From: Tomocerus qinae
Lineage: Eukaryota > Arthropoda > Collembola > Entomobryomorpha > Tomoceridae
Direction: 5' to 3'
DNA: 64,000 nt
Assembly (NCBI GenBank): GCA_020055645.1
Contig: CM034546.1
Location: 93,434,001 to 93,498,000, forward strand
The position numbers and the translations under genes are program-made. The notes beneath the pieces were generated by a model, which worked only from the letters and a program-made list of their open reading frames with translations, was not told the origin of the DNA and ran no database searches. The number at the start of each line of letters is the position of its first letter. Positions within the stretch are counted from its first letter, which is position 1. Of the stretch, positions 1 through 15,300 are shown piece by piece.

Positions 1-3000
1 AAAACAAGGCTACATTTCTCTTTACTAAAATATTTAAAAAAGAACAAGCAAGTAGTTTCAAATAAAATGCTCTTTCATTCCGATAGACAAATTTTACAAC
101 GAAACTTTTATTACATTTCAGACTAAGCTGATAGATTTCAAAAAGCGTTAGCCCAGTTTAGTACAAGATGCCCCAACAAGTAGAAAGAAAGGAGTGAGAG
201 TATCTGCGATGTAATATGATTTTCCAGTTAAAGTTAGTGATGGGTACATATTAGCCTAAGTGATATATGTTGCATGAACAAAACACACATCGCAGTGTAT
301 TGGTAGTTAGAAATAATAATATTAGCTTAACCCAGTCAATTGAGCTGGTTTGGTCGGGTTTGGGGCATATGAAGGCAGAGGATGGCAGGCCACACAATCA
401 AATGTTCAGATGATGAGTTGGATTCGTTAGAGCGGAGCAGGAGTCTGGAGTCAACTCAACTCAGTTAAGCTTGAACCATAAGGAAGGCAAAGTGGAAATG
501 GGTACTGAAATCACGTACCCCAGTCAGCCGAGTCAGTCTATAGAAAGAGCCAACTCAATTAAAATCGAATCAAATCAAATTAAATCAGTTTTATTTTATT
601 AACACTATCTCTTCCTGCACCACTACTTACCCTCCTCTCCTACTTCACACAATCACCAGCCTATCAACAGCCAGCCTATAGATTAGCACAATATTATATG
701 CAGCTCCATGCTATAGTACAATTCAATGCAACACAATTCCTTCCAACTCTACGACTGCACTCTCAACTACTATCTCCTGCTAAGAGAATATAACTGTTGG
801 GGCCCCGACGAATTCAATTCACATCCATTGCATCACAATCACAATTAAATTACATTAGTCAACTCCACTATAATCCACTTGACTTGCAGAAATAAACTCA
901 GCTACAAATACACACTTCTCCGACGGATAGTCCTATTGTGTCGACTGAGAATGAGCTGGCGAAGCGGAAGTTCGGGACATATGTGGCTTTGCTGTCTCTC
1001 GGTGATACAGACCCAATTTAAAGGCTAAACTATCAAAATAAGGAAAACTGTCCGGGCATAAAGAATCTTATTAAACACACATTGTACAAAGATTAATCCA
1101 AAGCATGCCCTTTCATATCGTTTGCACTTACCAACTATGTACATACACTTAGAATTCAACGTCAATAGCTAGCTTTAGTGTACTGCTATATTGTGATAAT
1201 GAATAACTTTTTAGAGCAAGGCCTTAAACACTATTTGCTACATATCTAGTAATGTTAGCCGTAGAATATAGTTGTAATTTGTAATTTAGATTTAAATACA
1301 CATCAGTGATTCATTTCATGCAGTATGGACTATAATAATGTATCATACTCTCCAAAAGTGAGTTGGGATCTTTCAGGACAGTAAATAGTAAATGAAACGA
1401 ATATGGTAACAACAGAAATGACATAACAAAAGGTTTTATTGCTTTAAAGTTGCATATTACTAAATAAGTGCCGAATAGCTACTGTGAGATAGAAGCTTCA
1501 TTATTAGCAGTATGTAGTGCCGAGTTGAAGAGCTCTCTAGTATTTACATTTCTTTTACACTATTGTGTTTCTTAAATTCATTCATTGCTTGCACCAAGCC
1601 AAGAAGTACAATGCAATCATAATCAGCCGCATCACATCACTTCCCTTTCGCTCTTGTCTGCCACAGACCTATCTGCGTTTCCTTTATTTCCCTCAACATT
1701 ACACTCCATACTACATGCGTAGTCGATCTGACTTACTTTAGTGAATATTATTTGTGAGGAGATGACAGAGAGATAGTCAAAGGAAATCAAAAGCCCTGCC
1801 AAGTGCTATACAAATACTTCTCTACTCAAGTCCTACTCCACCTAAAATCGGGCTACACAAATACGAAGCGCATTGATAAGTACGCAAAAGAAAGAAACAA
1901 GAATTCTTATTGTGTTCCTTCGGCGTATATTGCAATGCAAGATCAAAGGAATGTCTATTCACTATTCATTACACTATATATGCAACATTTTATGCGTTAA
2001 AGAATTTAGAATCTAAAAACTCAGCCAGACTGTCTAATAACGTCTGTTAAACTGTTAATAGAGAATGACAAGACTTGACTGGATATTACAAACCAATTAC
2101 AAGATGTTTATGCTATGAAATCTAGATGAAGCCTAGAAAGAACTTTGTCAATTACATTCTAAATGAGAGTAAGTAGATTTACAGAAAATCTGACATAAAA
2201 ATAATTTTTAGCTAAAAAATGTCCAAATAATCCCATAACAGCATACAAGTGTTGAAGTTTCACCTTCCTTTTATATATAACAGTAGAGCCTATCTACAAA
2301 GTGGATTATACATTGGGTAAGCAAAAAGACCTGAACTAACAATAAATGAACATCTGAAAACACACTTGACTCTCAAGATCACTTCTCTTGTTTGCCAACT
2401 CATCATCCATCACATCATTTTAATGCTTATAAGTAGTACTACGATATTGCAAGGGAAATATTATTAAACTGTAACAATATTTTGATTTTGTAATAGATCT
2501 TTGTAAATTTATACAATGCAGATAGTTCAGACTTGGTCAACTATTTCAAATACTAAATGCTTAATATACACTAAATCATTTATGTTAATGCTTGTGATTC
2601 TATATTGACTAAAGTATAAACGTAAACTAACGCATGCCCATTGAATAATAATTCCTTATGTTTGTATGCCAGTATGTTTACACCCATGAGAAAGTATTCA
2701 TATTTCAATATTTTTCTAGCACACTGTACGTGCTAGGTTCGGCTAGTGCTTGTATAATTTTGCTAGAATGGATTGGGTAATTAAATTAGTACACTTCAGA
2801 TAATTAATAAGTCTTTAACCATGTAAAGAATGCAATAAAAATGACTTTATTTCTACCTCGGTTTGTTTTACACCCTCAGATTTAAATTTTTATCGATTTT
2901 TAATATTCCATTGTAATGACCTATTTTGACAGGGAATATTACAATCAATACATAGTTCACGCACAGACACAATGTAATCGAGTTTATCTATTTGTGTCAT

Positions 3001-6000
3001 GCCTTCCATTATGTGAAATCCATGATAAAAGCCGATGAAGGAGGATATGCTTCGTCCCATCTCGAAAATTACGAGGAGCTTCGAGGGGGCATTCTACACA
3101 AAACGCAAATTACTACAACTACTATCGACACTAATATTGATTGGACGGCAGAAAGGACAAATTTCACATCCACAAAACTTACATGCATATGGTACGTACA
3201 CGAAGGTGGCAAGTACACGGACACATTTAGAACTCAGGAACAGCCAGTCATTTACAGCCAGGCATCATCATGTCATTTGTGTATTTCAATGAAGGGACTA
3301 CGAAATATTTAGGTGGAAAGTGTTCCATCCATTTATTTATCATTTTGCTGGCTGAATTGAAATGAAAACATCGGGGAAAACACGAATCCTTTAGTTACGT
3401 CAAAATATTCACAGAACTACATAGTCAATACAAGTAAATCCTGTCCTATTTAGTATACAAAATAGTTTGGGCCATGGCTACACTTATACATAAACTCCAC
3501 ACTAATTTGGTAACCTAATAATCATTTCCTTCTACCCAAATTAAATGTAATTGTAGCATTTTGGGAAATTGTTGCATGTAGCACTCGTTTTAGTGGTATG
3601 CACATTTTTCTTTCGCTTACTTAAAACGTGTGTCATAGAGGAGGACTTCTGAGTTACGCAGTCTTATGCAGACAGATCCCTACAAAAACTGTTTGCAGTA
3701 TGTGAATGCAAGTGCATTAACAATAGACACAGCAAAGTTCATATAGCCATAAATAGATGGTTTATAATAGGATAGGATAGTACCTAAGTGTGGGCTATAA
3801 GAAACAAGGGTAGCATCCTATGTATAATACAGTGCAATCATCTAGTCTTTTTTGTCTTGGATAATGACAGGTTTCCCTCGGGTACTCCATGATTAGTCCA
3901 CCATACAATTACAGTAGAGCAGCATAACAATACTGTAGCGTAACTTACATTCAATGTGTTAAGCAAATTGTTGTGCCAGAGAAAAGTATTCTTGCTCTCA
4001 CAACTCACAATACTAAATACTCGTCATCCATCAAAAATCAAATAGGCAACCGAACCAAGTCCGTCCTAGCCCTCCTCTTTTCCTTTTCATCATCATCATT
4101 ACAATACTAGTCTGCTCGTACATAGATCCAATAATCCAGTAAGTAGTTACTACCATAATGCTATACATACTACACAAATGATTTATTCTTATATAAAGTA
4201 AAAACTCGTCTATTACTACGTAAGTAGTACATTGCATCACTAAATGCACTAAATATTACAGGATCCAACCTACATTTAGAAATTAGAAGGCAAGTACCCA
4301 AAAACTAATTAAATTACAGTTTTCTAGAGGAAACAACCTTGTCGTACCCCATTTAATTTACAAAAATGCCGAAAAATGTGGAATAAGAAGAGATATGCTA
4401 ACCCATCGACAGAAAAATTTATAAACACCTTTAAATGAAACTGCTATTAAAACTAACCTTAAGATCAGTAGTACTAACACGAAAGACTTGATACAACAAA
4501 TTCATTTCAAAGGTTAGATTCAAAAATTGACAGGGTATTTTGTTTTCTTCCTTTTCTAGATTTTTGTATTGAGCTGAGTGTTGAGTGTAGAGAAATGAAT
4601 TAGAAAAGTGAAGGTAGATTCATTAAAATAATGAGATGTAGTCAAGTAGATTTAGATCCACAAAGAGTGAGTGCTAGATGACTGTTGGTTTCCATAATTT
4701 AGTTACAATTTTGTGCCTTTGTTGGATAGTTGCTATTAAATATTAGCAGACACAGACAATCAGTCAGGTTCATTCGTATTCTTAGTGTGAAGTTGTTTCT
4801 GTATCTTTAGGTATTATCATTCATTTGATTCAGGATGTACACAAGGGAATCTGAATGCAGCTAAACTGGAGATGATGAGAGGAGAAAGAACAGAGGAGGA
4901 CAGAGACACAGGCCATGTGAAGGAAAATAGAAAAGGAAGTAGACGCTAGGCAAGGCAAAGACAGATCCGAAACAATTTTTGATAATTTGAACAGATGAAT
5001 AGAGACTCTAATGAAGCAAATCGAGTGAAGGCCAATTCATGAAGTCTTCGTGCATACTATCCCCACACTCTTATATAATATCACATAATATTCCATTTCC
5101 CTAGATAGCTTCAAGCTCCCAAATACTGCCAACACAGTTGCTGTGTGTAGCTGGCAGAACCAAACTATTCAAACTTACTAGTATTTACTACGTTTAGAGT
5201 TTTCCTGTAGATGCTGGCATTAATCATTCCAAATGGTTCAAGTATTATATTTCATAGCGCATTTATTTACTATTTTCAATGTACATAGAGAAGTCGCATA
5301 CCTAATCTGACTGTACCTAAACGTGAGAAACCACACTGTTGACAATAATTAAATGCACAGCTGTTCAATTGATTTACAACTTCAAAAAAGATATGTACAA
5401 CCAATTGTAACATTTCCAGAATACTTTAGGTACTCAAAAATTTGTACACAGTTCTGAGAACAATGACAAGCCAACCATTTGGATCTACGGCCAGAAATGG
5501 GCTAATGATTCATAATTAAGGCACATTTTCTGGATTTTTAATTTTCATTGGATTCAAAATAACCTCCGAATAATGTGTACTTATTTGTAAGTTTCCTGAT
5601 ACTGAGGGTCACATTGTCATTAGGAGAAAGTTGAGCTTTACAAGTGTGATTCAAATTCCCAGACACATTGAAGAGCCCAGTCAAAAAATAGTTTAATTGT
5701 CATTTTGGTTAACTAGCCAATAAGTTTATCTCGTATCTAGTTCTATTTACAAATGCTAAGTGTCAGCTCTCCAAAATGTGACAATTTTTGCAGGGCGGAG
5801 GTGAAGATGAGTTGGGATGTCATTTTCTATGTGAAATAAAAGAGTTCGTAAATCCCGAAATGCAAATGAGAGTGTTAGTATGCAATAATCTGCCTTAGGA
5901 TCTTAGTATGTCTATTGCGCACAGACTTGTAACTAGTAAGGAAGGATAAGAGACAGCATTAACTTATCGTTAGCAAAGCAGCCATGGGTGGGTGAGGTTT

Positions 6001-7099
6001 GGGTTTCGTTTGGTTCTCTCATCCAATGCCAAGACAAGACAAGTAAGTCAGATTCAACTTGGCTCTGAGGAGAATACAAGAGAAGATAGACAAGTCAGAC
6101 ACCTTTTCTGAGCATATCCAACTGTGCCTGCACTGCTTGCTCACCCTGCTTCTCAGCTAACCAGCCATGCCATGAGCCATGCCAAACTAATCTAATCTGT
6201 CCTATCCTCTCTTTCCAACAACCTCAGCTAACAAACGACTAACGAGTGCTAAACTAAAAACTAGAAGTGATCAATTCAACCATACCACTCATCAGACCTA
6301 AAATGTACTTAGCATTTCTTACTAACGATAAGTGCATAATCACATTCAATTCTAAGTTAAAATCCTCACCATCTCACTATACACTTGTATCTACCTATAG
6401 ATATACACCTAATCAAATAGAGAGTACTATTAGCACATACTATTGCACTACTAATCAATCCTACATTTACCAGATGGAAAAATACGTTAGCCTTCAGGTA
6501 TTTCAGAATTTCAAACGTGTAGTTACATATAATATTAGTAGACAAATGTAAGGTATAACTACATGTAGATAGGTATAAGCTAGAAGAGTTAGTAGATAAT
6601 GTACTTATTTTGGTAGTTATCTTGAATTAAATTATGTAAGGACATCACTATATTTGAAGTGTTGCAGTTAGTACAAAAACGATGAGAAACTACCTTGAGA
6701 TATATTTTTTAGTTAGCAATGCAATAGTACTTTCATGTACACAAAGTGTAGAACAAAAATTTAATACACCACATCACGTCATTTTTTACAATGTTCAACC
6801 AGCCTTACAGATTTCGAGTTGTGGCTGGGCTGGACTTGGTTTAGGATAAGTCAGAAAAAGTATTTGTGTTTGTACAAATACTACTTGTTAGTACTCTATG
6901 AGAGAAGATTTTTTATGTCTAGGTTGGTAATGTGGAAACGCTTAACTATACTCGATACCTAACTGCACTAACTAGCACACGATGTATGAATTTGAGGAAC
7001 ACTCGAGCTGAGAGTGGAGACCTCAACTACTTGAGTCTAAAAAGCGGAGACGTAGCTAGTTAGTACATGTTTGGTGGTTAGCATTGGATCTCATTGGCT
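1..7099. other. Gene-free AT-rich host DNA
   Basis: I see no gene here on either strand. The longest open frame is 106 codons (2992-3312, plus), and its translation has no domain, signal peptide or repeat that I recognise. It overlaps another frame of similar length, as expected by chance. The DNA is AT-rich and locally repetitive at the level of short words (for example around 540-600 and 460-535), which looks like replication-slippage debris and not a defined repeat family. There are no tRNA, rRNA or inverted-repeat elements that I can support. Confidence 0.6.
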
Positions 7100-10000
7100 T
7101 AGATTCCACGGAATTCTTTCGTAGTTTTGGTTAGTTAGGTAGAGTCAGTTGGCTAACACGGGACGAACGAACGCTAAAAAGTAAGAACTGAGTCGATGAT
7201 GATGATGACGATGACATGGCATCAAAATCGACACACCCACAGATACACAAAAGGAAGTACAGAACAGGACAGCCCAAATCAAACCAAGTAAGTGATACAA
7301 GACAATTCATGAGGCCTTCAAGATAACGATACGATTTGGACAGACATACTGCCATTGCTGTATACTTTGCTATTTGTATCCAGCCGAATCCTTTCCATCG
7401 ACACCTATTACCTTGACTTTATATATGGAAATAATACTATTCAAAACTAGTCATTTTCAATCTAAGTTAATATTATTAATTTTATAGCTTATATAAATAT
7501 ATTAATATCGGTTTTCAGATATTAAACGATTAATATAAATAAATATATTATTATACTAATTCAAACTAAACTACATTTTCCTCTTTTCTTAGAGTATGTA
7601 TGCTTAATAATGCTGGTATTTGAGTTATTATTATTGGTGACAAATATGCTTTTGTCCCCAATTTAAAAATAAATTGAATTCCTTCAAGAGAGTAAACGTA
7701 AGCACTTTAAGCGAATCTTATTCACCCTTTACATCCATATGCACTTTATCACCTGTTTTACATTCTCAGAAATATGTTAAGCATGAATGAGAGATATGCC
7801 TATATTTATTCTCAGCAATTTCCATAATACTAGGTGTATATCGTATCAGGAGATTTGGTAATACATAAGGAGGAAAGTGCATCCGTAATGATTACAAGTC
7901 CATTTCTATTTTGAACAGAAAGCGAACAAGTAGAATATCTTGAACAGAGAGGATTTTGGAATAGATGATAAGTAGAATGCATCTGGTAGTCAGGAGTCAG
8001 GAATAGTTGCATACAAAAGAGATCTGCAAGGAGGGAGTCTGAATACAATAGACTCGAACCGCACTACAATAAGTTACGTTCAGGTTCATACTACATTGAT
8101 GCATCTGTAGTACGTACTAACCCTGGAAGGAGTGGAGAGGTTACGTAGTTGGATGGAGGGAAGACTTTCATAATATGTACCCGGGAATGAAAGCGGGTAT
8201 AGCACTGTCTACTCTGTCTCGCCTACCATAAAAGCTACCACTTACATATTTTCTATAGTTAAAAACATTTTTGCTGTATCTCGTAGTCGGTTACTTGCAT
8301 CTTGCATCTCATCTGTGCTTCATTGTTGAACTCAGCCAACTTGACATCCTATACACTAGAAATACGCACGCAGGTATATTCCATAGTCTGATCATTTTCC
8401 TATAAATCTAACACTTCCATATTATTTGTTGTATTCCATATATGAAAACGTCAGAGGAGGGTAGAAAATGACAATGGCAATGTAAGGGTGAGTTGTGGTG
8501 ACTGCAAGAGAGAGGAATTTCATATTCACAAAAGAAGAATTCGTCACCATTGCGAAACCGGAAGTGTTACGGTGGGTCGGGCTCAAGTCAATCCACTCAC
8601 TACTCACATGCTACACAACATCACCACGGACAAAGTACACGTTGACATTCTAAACGGGGAAATGAGACGACACAAAATATAGACTTGTCTACTTATAAGA
8701 ACAACCTATATAAATTCATTTAAGTATATACCTACTACAAGTTAAACAAAAAATGCAACTACCACTTTTTCATTTATATATACCATTAAAATATTGCTAC
8801 CTGTAATATAAATATGGGTTTATCTTTCAACCATTGGGAATATTGACATTCTAACGTATATACTTCTACGCATTAAGAATACCTTATTACGTAATTAAAT
8901 TTTAGTAAGATGGTTATTTAGACCCATTTGCATTTACTGGGTAGAATAATTTTAATTTATCTCGTGTTCATTACGTATTATTTTTAAAGACTGCTACATG
9001 ATACACATCGACAGCTAAAAGAAAGTAACAGCGTAATATTGAGTGTTACCACATAATAACGAGTATTTGCCTTGTTGTTCATGAAAAGATGTCACAGATA
9101 GATAGGACACGTCAAACTTCAATAGAAAACATGCAGGCACATCCCACTCTGTCTAATCCATAAGCAAGTAGGACTACACTCATAAATACTTTCAACACAA
9201 ACCGAGGGAGAGACGAGAGGAGAAATAAAAATAATAAAATATTGCACCACATCAATGATAAGTTGTTTTAGAAGGAGACTTCTATTGCATGATGCACTGC
9301 ATTGGTTATTACGCTGTATTCCACTTGACTTACTACTATATACTCGCTCGTACCTACAGATATGTCTAACAACAGCAACAAGAAATCTTGCCAACCAACC
9401 ATTATCATCAGTAAGTTGTCAAGCAAGGCATTGCATCACTCCAACTACACAACTCAAGAGATGTACAGTTGATAATGCGATGTACATTTCTGTGACTTAT
9501 CTGTCTCATCGACAGAGCTGTGATAGACTCCTAAATGAGAAAAATAAATGCATCTGCAGCCATCAACAACCACTTTTCCAAAGGACAACCTCAAATTGTT
9601 TAGAAAACTTAATACGTCATTCTTTGTCATTAAATGCGTACTGACAAATCAGTAAAGATAGCAATTAACAATACCTTTGCATACTCAGAAGCTACAATAA
9701 CTTTTAACTATCCAAGTTACATATAGTAGTACCCTACATAATTCTAACGATACCAATTTTACAAGATAACAGTATTCATTACAAGTATTTATTTTGAATC
9801 GTAGCCAGGTAAGTAAATATATTCCTTATACATGATTTTGCATGAAAAGTCATGTTGAGTTAGAATGATTAAAATAATTTCTCATCCAAAATTATATAAT
9901 CGAATTGGATCAAAGTGTTTAACGTAATTAAAAAAGTTTAGCAGTTCATAATTTTAAGAATTGAAGAAGTAAATTAAATTGTGAGACACTGGATACGGTA

Positions 10001-12300
10001 ACTACTATTGTGTGAATATCTGCATAATCTGTATATGTAGTTAGTGGATGTAAGTAGGCAGTTAGTAAGTAGAAAAGGAAAGAATGATTGAGGCTGAACT
10101 GAAGTGAACTGCGAGAGGAGTAGGAGGTGAACGTCAAAGTCAAAAGGAAGCAAGCAACATTCCTTATCTCACAATTTTCAAGTGAGAAACTCATCATCAT
10201 TCTCATTGAATTCTCCTCCTCCTACTTGTTCGCATAGAAAATAATGCCATGTTACGAATATACCTACCAGCATAGATCTCTCTGTCTCTTAAAATAAGAC
10301 TCTGTTCTATTTAGAGATACTTCACTCCCTCACTCATCTTCACAACAACACATCAGTCCACTATATTCGTTATATTGTGTCTGCATATCCTTATAGCTGT
10401 TTAACTAGAGTCGACTTTTCTTATTTAGAGGAGAAGTAGAGCTGACTGACTGACTACTTAGGTACTAAATGCTATCTTTAAAAGATAAGAAAACAGAAAG
10501 ACTGAGTCATGTCATGCTGGTTTGCTTTGCTCTGCCTTGGCTAGCTTTACTTTTGCCATATTATTACTACTTTTTAGTAGTCTATACGAAGATGCTTGCA
10601 CGTTGCATATACGTAAACACGTTGACTTTACTCTTCTCTTTCACGATACGCTGCTTCCCCCATACAAAGTGAGGTAGACAAAAAATCCTGAAAGACTCTG
10701 CCCTTATAATGGAGAGTTATACTTTCATGCATCGGAAACTGTCTTGAGAAAATTAACGAAAAACTTTTAAATTCACAAAGAAACACAGGAAAAAATTAAA
10801 CAAAGCTCGGCTCTGCCCATTATAATTATTAGCTTGTTAATCTCTTAGGAAGAGCAAATGACGCAAATGCTTTTTCATACACTTCCCAAAGGCAACCTGC
10901 TAATTAATTAGGGAGGAACGCTCATTTGGATAAAATACCGTGCTTAATCCCAATCATTTCCCATTAAGAGTTGCATTTACGGTACAACATGCGCATCAAA
11001 GTAAGTTTGCATTCGAATTTACTACAAATACATAACATGATTTGTATTTTTAGATTATTTCTAGAATTACATGCAAGAAATATATATTATTTAACCGCAA
11101 AGAAATCAACTTAGATACTACATCTGACCTAAATTGCTTCTTACAATATTAAGTTCAACAAATCTATATTTTGTTCACGGCTTTATGCGGCAGGAAAATA
11201 TAACAATTGCATTTAAAATTGTGCAGGTGGTTAAACAAGAAAAATGTTTGTTTGGGCTGGAGTCCAAACACACACATAAACTATATAAAATAAAAATTCA
11301 TTACTAATAAGAACATAAAGGAAGATTGAAAACAAGTCTGGAATGATAGCAGCCAAAGTCAAGAAATTCTCCGTAGTTGGATTTGATTTTGTGTGGGAAG
11401 CTCCTTCATTATGACTTATGACAAGTAGGAGAGCAGAGAGAGACGAAAATAGACGGATAGTGCAGGGACTAAAAGTGTCCTATAGTTATTTGTAAGCAAA
11501 ATGGATATGACAATCTTCCTCCGTTGTGTTTTGTGTGATTCTGAAGTTGAGTGAGTCAATGCAACATCTGATGTCTGCCATAGCTACTCTTTCTCTCCTT
11601 CCTATTTTCTTTCCTTTCTTTCCATCTATCTGTCTGAGTGACACGACTTGACTCTCATTTCTATGTTGATGACAGGACGGCCATCATCATTATTATCGTT
11701 GTAAACATCATTGCCTTATTCTTGTCGTCAGCCCTTATATTCAACTTCCTCTATACCGCTTGCAAGCATTTCGATGCAATTTTCCCTGTATTTATAACTT
11801 GTGAAATAATACGAAATTTGAACTAGAAAAGAGCTAAAGAGTATTACTTTGCTATAAATATGTAAATAGTAGCAGACTTATCTTTTATTTCAGTTTTCTG
11901 TTCTGAGGTGGATGAATCCAAATGCAAACTCATAGACTTGTATAAAAGGACAGTAAAATGATATTTCTAAAAGCGAATTCTAAAAGTTCATCGTTGATTT
12001 GATGGAGTCGACTGACTGACTGACTGTCTATAGACAACACAACATTCAGAAATGAGTTAAACTTAGTAAATGCTTGTCAGACTCAAGTCTAAGTAGAATT
12101 AGGTAAGTGAAATCCCTCTCTTATATTCTACAAACATATATTACAGTGTTTTGTAGGATTCTACAAATTGGGCACAGAGAGAGAGAGAGAGACTTTCTCA
12201 TCATCATGATTATCAAAGTCCCATTTCGCTAATGGAAATGGAAGGGAATTGACGGGTGAACGAAACGGACGAAGCCAAAGAAATCTTATCCTCTGGAAAT
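7100..12300. other. Gene-free host DNA with simple repeats
   Basis: No gene is recognisable. The stretch holds several short simple repeats: GAT units at 7195-7214, a very AT-rich patch at about 7430-7560, TGAC units at 10442-10456 and again at 12010-12026, a polypyrimidine run at about 11570-11640, and an AG run at 12176-12192. The longest open frame (129 codons, 9255-9644 plus) has no recognisable domain. Confidence 0.6.
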
Positions 12301-15300
12301 TCTTCCAAAAGAATAAATTCTGTGCTCTGGGTCAGAAGAAAGAAAGTAAAGGTGCCTGTATTTGGATTACAATCCGACTTCATTTGTTAAGTAACTATCT
12401 GCAATCAGCATAATAGACTTGCATCTCGACTTTACATTTCAAACAAACTAACTGTATATGATAGACCGATTTGTTATTTACAACTCCATTTACAGGACAG
12501 TCTTGACATAATATGATTTTTTATTAAGAAAATGTTAGACTATTAATTCGACAATATTTGCATACAAGAACTCTTTAAATATCAAACTAATAGATTATAA
12601 GGTGGTAGATGGTAGAAGCCTATAACTGGAATGAATTATAGTAAGTGTAAGAGCGACACGTGACTTAAGTTTATAATTTCTGAGCAAACTGTGAGAATAA
12701 AATGCTCTCTGTATAGTCTGAGGGGCAGGACTCGTTTACGATTAAAGTCTGTTCCCTTTCTTAGGAGGCTGCCAGTGTAGTTCATTGAATTGAGTTCATA
12801 TCAAAAATCCAATCAAATATTTGTGGCAAACCCCGGTAATTTGGGGCTTTTCACCCGAAAACTTCTGTTTCTGACGTTAAGTGTTAGGAAGGAAGGACGG
12901 CGAACGCCAGCACACACACTCACGCCATTCTAAATCCAATCCACAAGCCAAACCAACTCAACCCAACCACACTGCATAGTTTTGTCCGACTGCTATTACC
13001 AATCATCCAAACAGTATTAGCTCCCCAGAAGAATTGACTACTCGCAAGTATATCACATCGTTTCATTTAATTTTCCATAATATCCCATCATATCAAACTC
13101 AACTGACATTCACATACGACCACACCAGACAGACCAAACCAAAAGCTCCCCATTTGTTATATCATAAGTACATAAAACGTGTCATATACTCTTCTGAAAT
13201 ATACACTTAGCCACTGCTTTACAGTGAATAAACAGTAGCTTTCATTTCTATTAAAATCTCACTTCACTCTTCTTTTCCCATTTCATCCTCACGTTACTAA
13301 CCACACTGTAGCCACCCTATCCAATATCTACCAAGTCTTAATGCGTACAATTTTAAATTCTTAATACTTTAAAGGAAAAAGAGACCATATTTTGAACATA
13401 TATTTTGCAATTTTCATAATCAAGTCATACCAGTACATTAAATGTAGCAGAAGCGAAAAATATTTATGAAATTTTGATATTGGAGTAGTAAGGGCAAGTT
13501 TGGAAATGAAAGTTTAGCACATTTCGGAAATCTCAGCACGAGACGAAGTTACATGCTATGAACTACAGTTCACTTTTTCTTCCTTTTCACTCCCTTTCTC
13601 ACGACTTTCCATTCCATCGTGATTTGCAATGCTACTGACAAGAAGAAGGTAATAAGTTTTGTGGAAGAGAATGTGAAATGTATTTTATATGTAAGGGCAC
13701 TTCGTCAATCCTTCTCTTCTCAATTTGTCGCCCTTCACAAACATACGTTTACTTTATTTCTTAGAATTTTACTCCGTCGCGACTGCTGCGACGTTCTTAC
13801 CACTCAACCAGTAACCCCAAGTTTAGATTAGGTTTTTTATTTTCCTTTATGTAATTCACTAAGAGTTCAGAATTGCACAATTAATTTTAATATTTAATTT
13901 CTGAACTACTACTAAGTGCAATTTCTAGAAAAATGTAATAACCAAAGGCTAATGACCTTTCACTATTTTATAATTGTCAACTCGCAATCAAGTTTTCTTA
14001 AACCAACTGTTTCTCAGGACTTTCTACTATTGTTTCTGAAACTTCTAAAATATTTCGAAACAATTGTAAATTGTAATGATATTTTCCTGACTTCAAAACC
14101 TCTTTGTAGTATATCTAACCTTATTTTAAAGCGCTCCCTATAAACAAATATAGGTCTTCCGGTTCGTTTTCAGTTATAACTGGTAAATGTGTGGATGACA
14201 ATACTAAATTTTCAAATTCTTTGTAAATTTCAACAGTCAAAAGTAGGAGGTAAGAAAAAATAATTTTTTTTCATGCGGTCAATCCTTGGAAAAGTATTGT
14301 GCTCATAATGCAGGATGCCTTTACATAGCAAATACCACTCACTTGAGATTCTGAAGTAGTATTGGATATTAAGGTACTTAAGAGAGGTAGGTAATCGTAG
14401 GATGTGTACTGAAGTCTAATGGACCACAATAGAATGAGACCACAGACAAATAGGTGGGTATCCTTATAGGCATGGTTAGCATGGGAAGGTAGACACAGTG
14501 ATTATAAGTATCAATGGAAGATTAAATACGGCGCTAATCAAACAGTTTTAGTCGGATTAAATATCACTGCTGTTGAGCTTTTCATAATCATCTTCCCTAT
14601 GTTGAGAATAGGTGGACTTATAGGAAGTGCTATATTGGTAGAGATACTTGTTAGGAGTGATTCTACCATTAAGTAGTGGGGATATTAAATATTGGAGCAT
14701 TAGAGAGAGAGAATGGATAGGTACCTTGAGTAGTAGTCGTTTCTATTGCACTGCATTGTGGAGTCAGGTTGTAGGTTCCTTCTGCTTCGTTGATTCGTAA
14801 GCTCGAACAGTTTCGTTTCATCTCTTTCTCCTCCTCTCCTACTTTCTCTTGACAAAGCTCTCTTTCTCCATCATGGCTTTTCCACGGATTTGATTTTCAG
14901 CAATTCTCTTCTGATTTCAACACATTCGTAATAATCTTCACGAGAGATTGCTTCCTACACGTAGCGCGTGGGTTATCTGCATAGCGTACTTACTTAGCTA
15001 TAAGTACTGCTAATAACAGATTGCTTTCCTCCTGATCCTAGGCTCTGATACCTAGTTGCGTGTTGCGTCTAATATAATATGAACTATCTACTTACAGCAT
15101 ATATCCGGTATAAGTAGCACTTTTAGGGTAATAAACTCACCGATTGCCTACCTATATTCAATTCCTTCGTATTTCCGTAATATAGAACTCCGTAGTAGCA
15201 AAGCAAACGTGCTAAATCTTGCATTGAGTGTTAGAATTTTAAATTCTCAGGATATTAAATTCCAACTGTTGAAAATATTGGAAGCGTCTTGTTGGGTTAT

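Noticed and set aside
9255-9644. 129-codon plus-strand frame
   Set aside because: No recognisable domain; overlaps an antisense frame of 91 codons and lies in ordinary intergenic-looking sequence.
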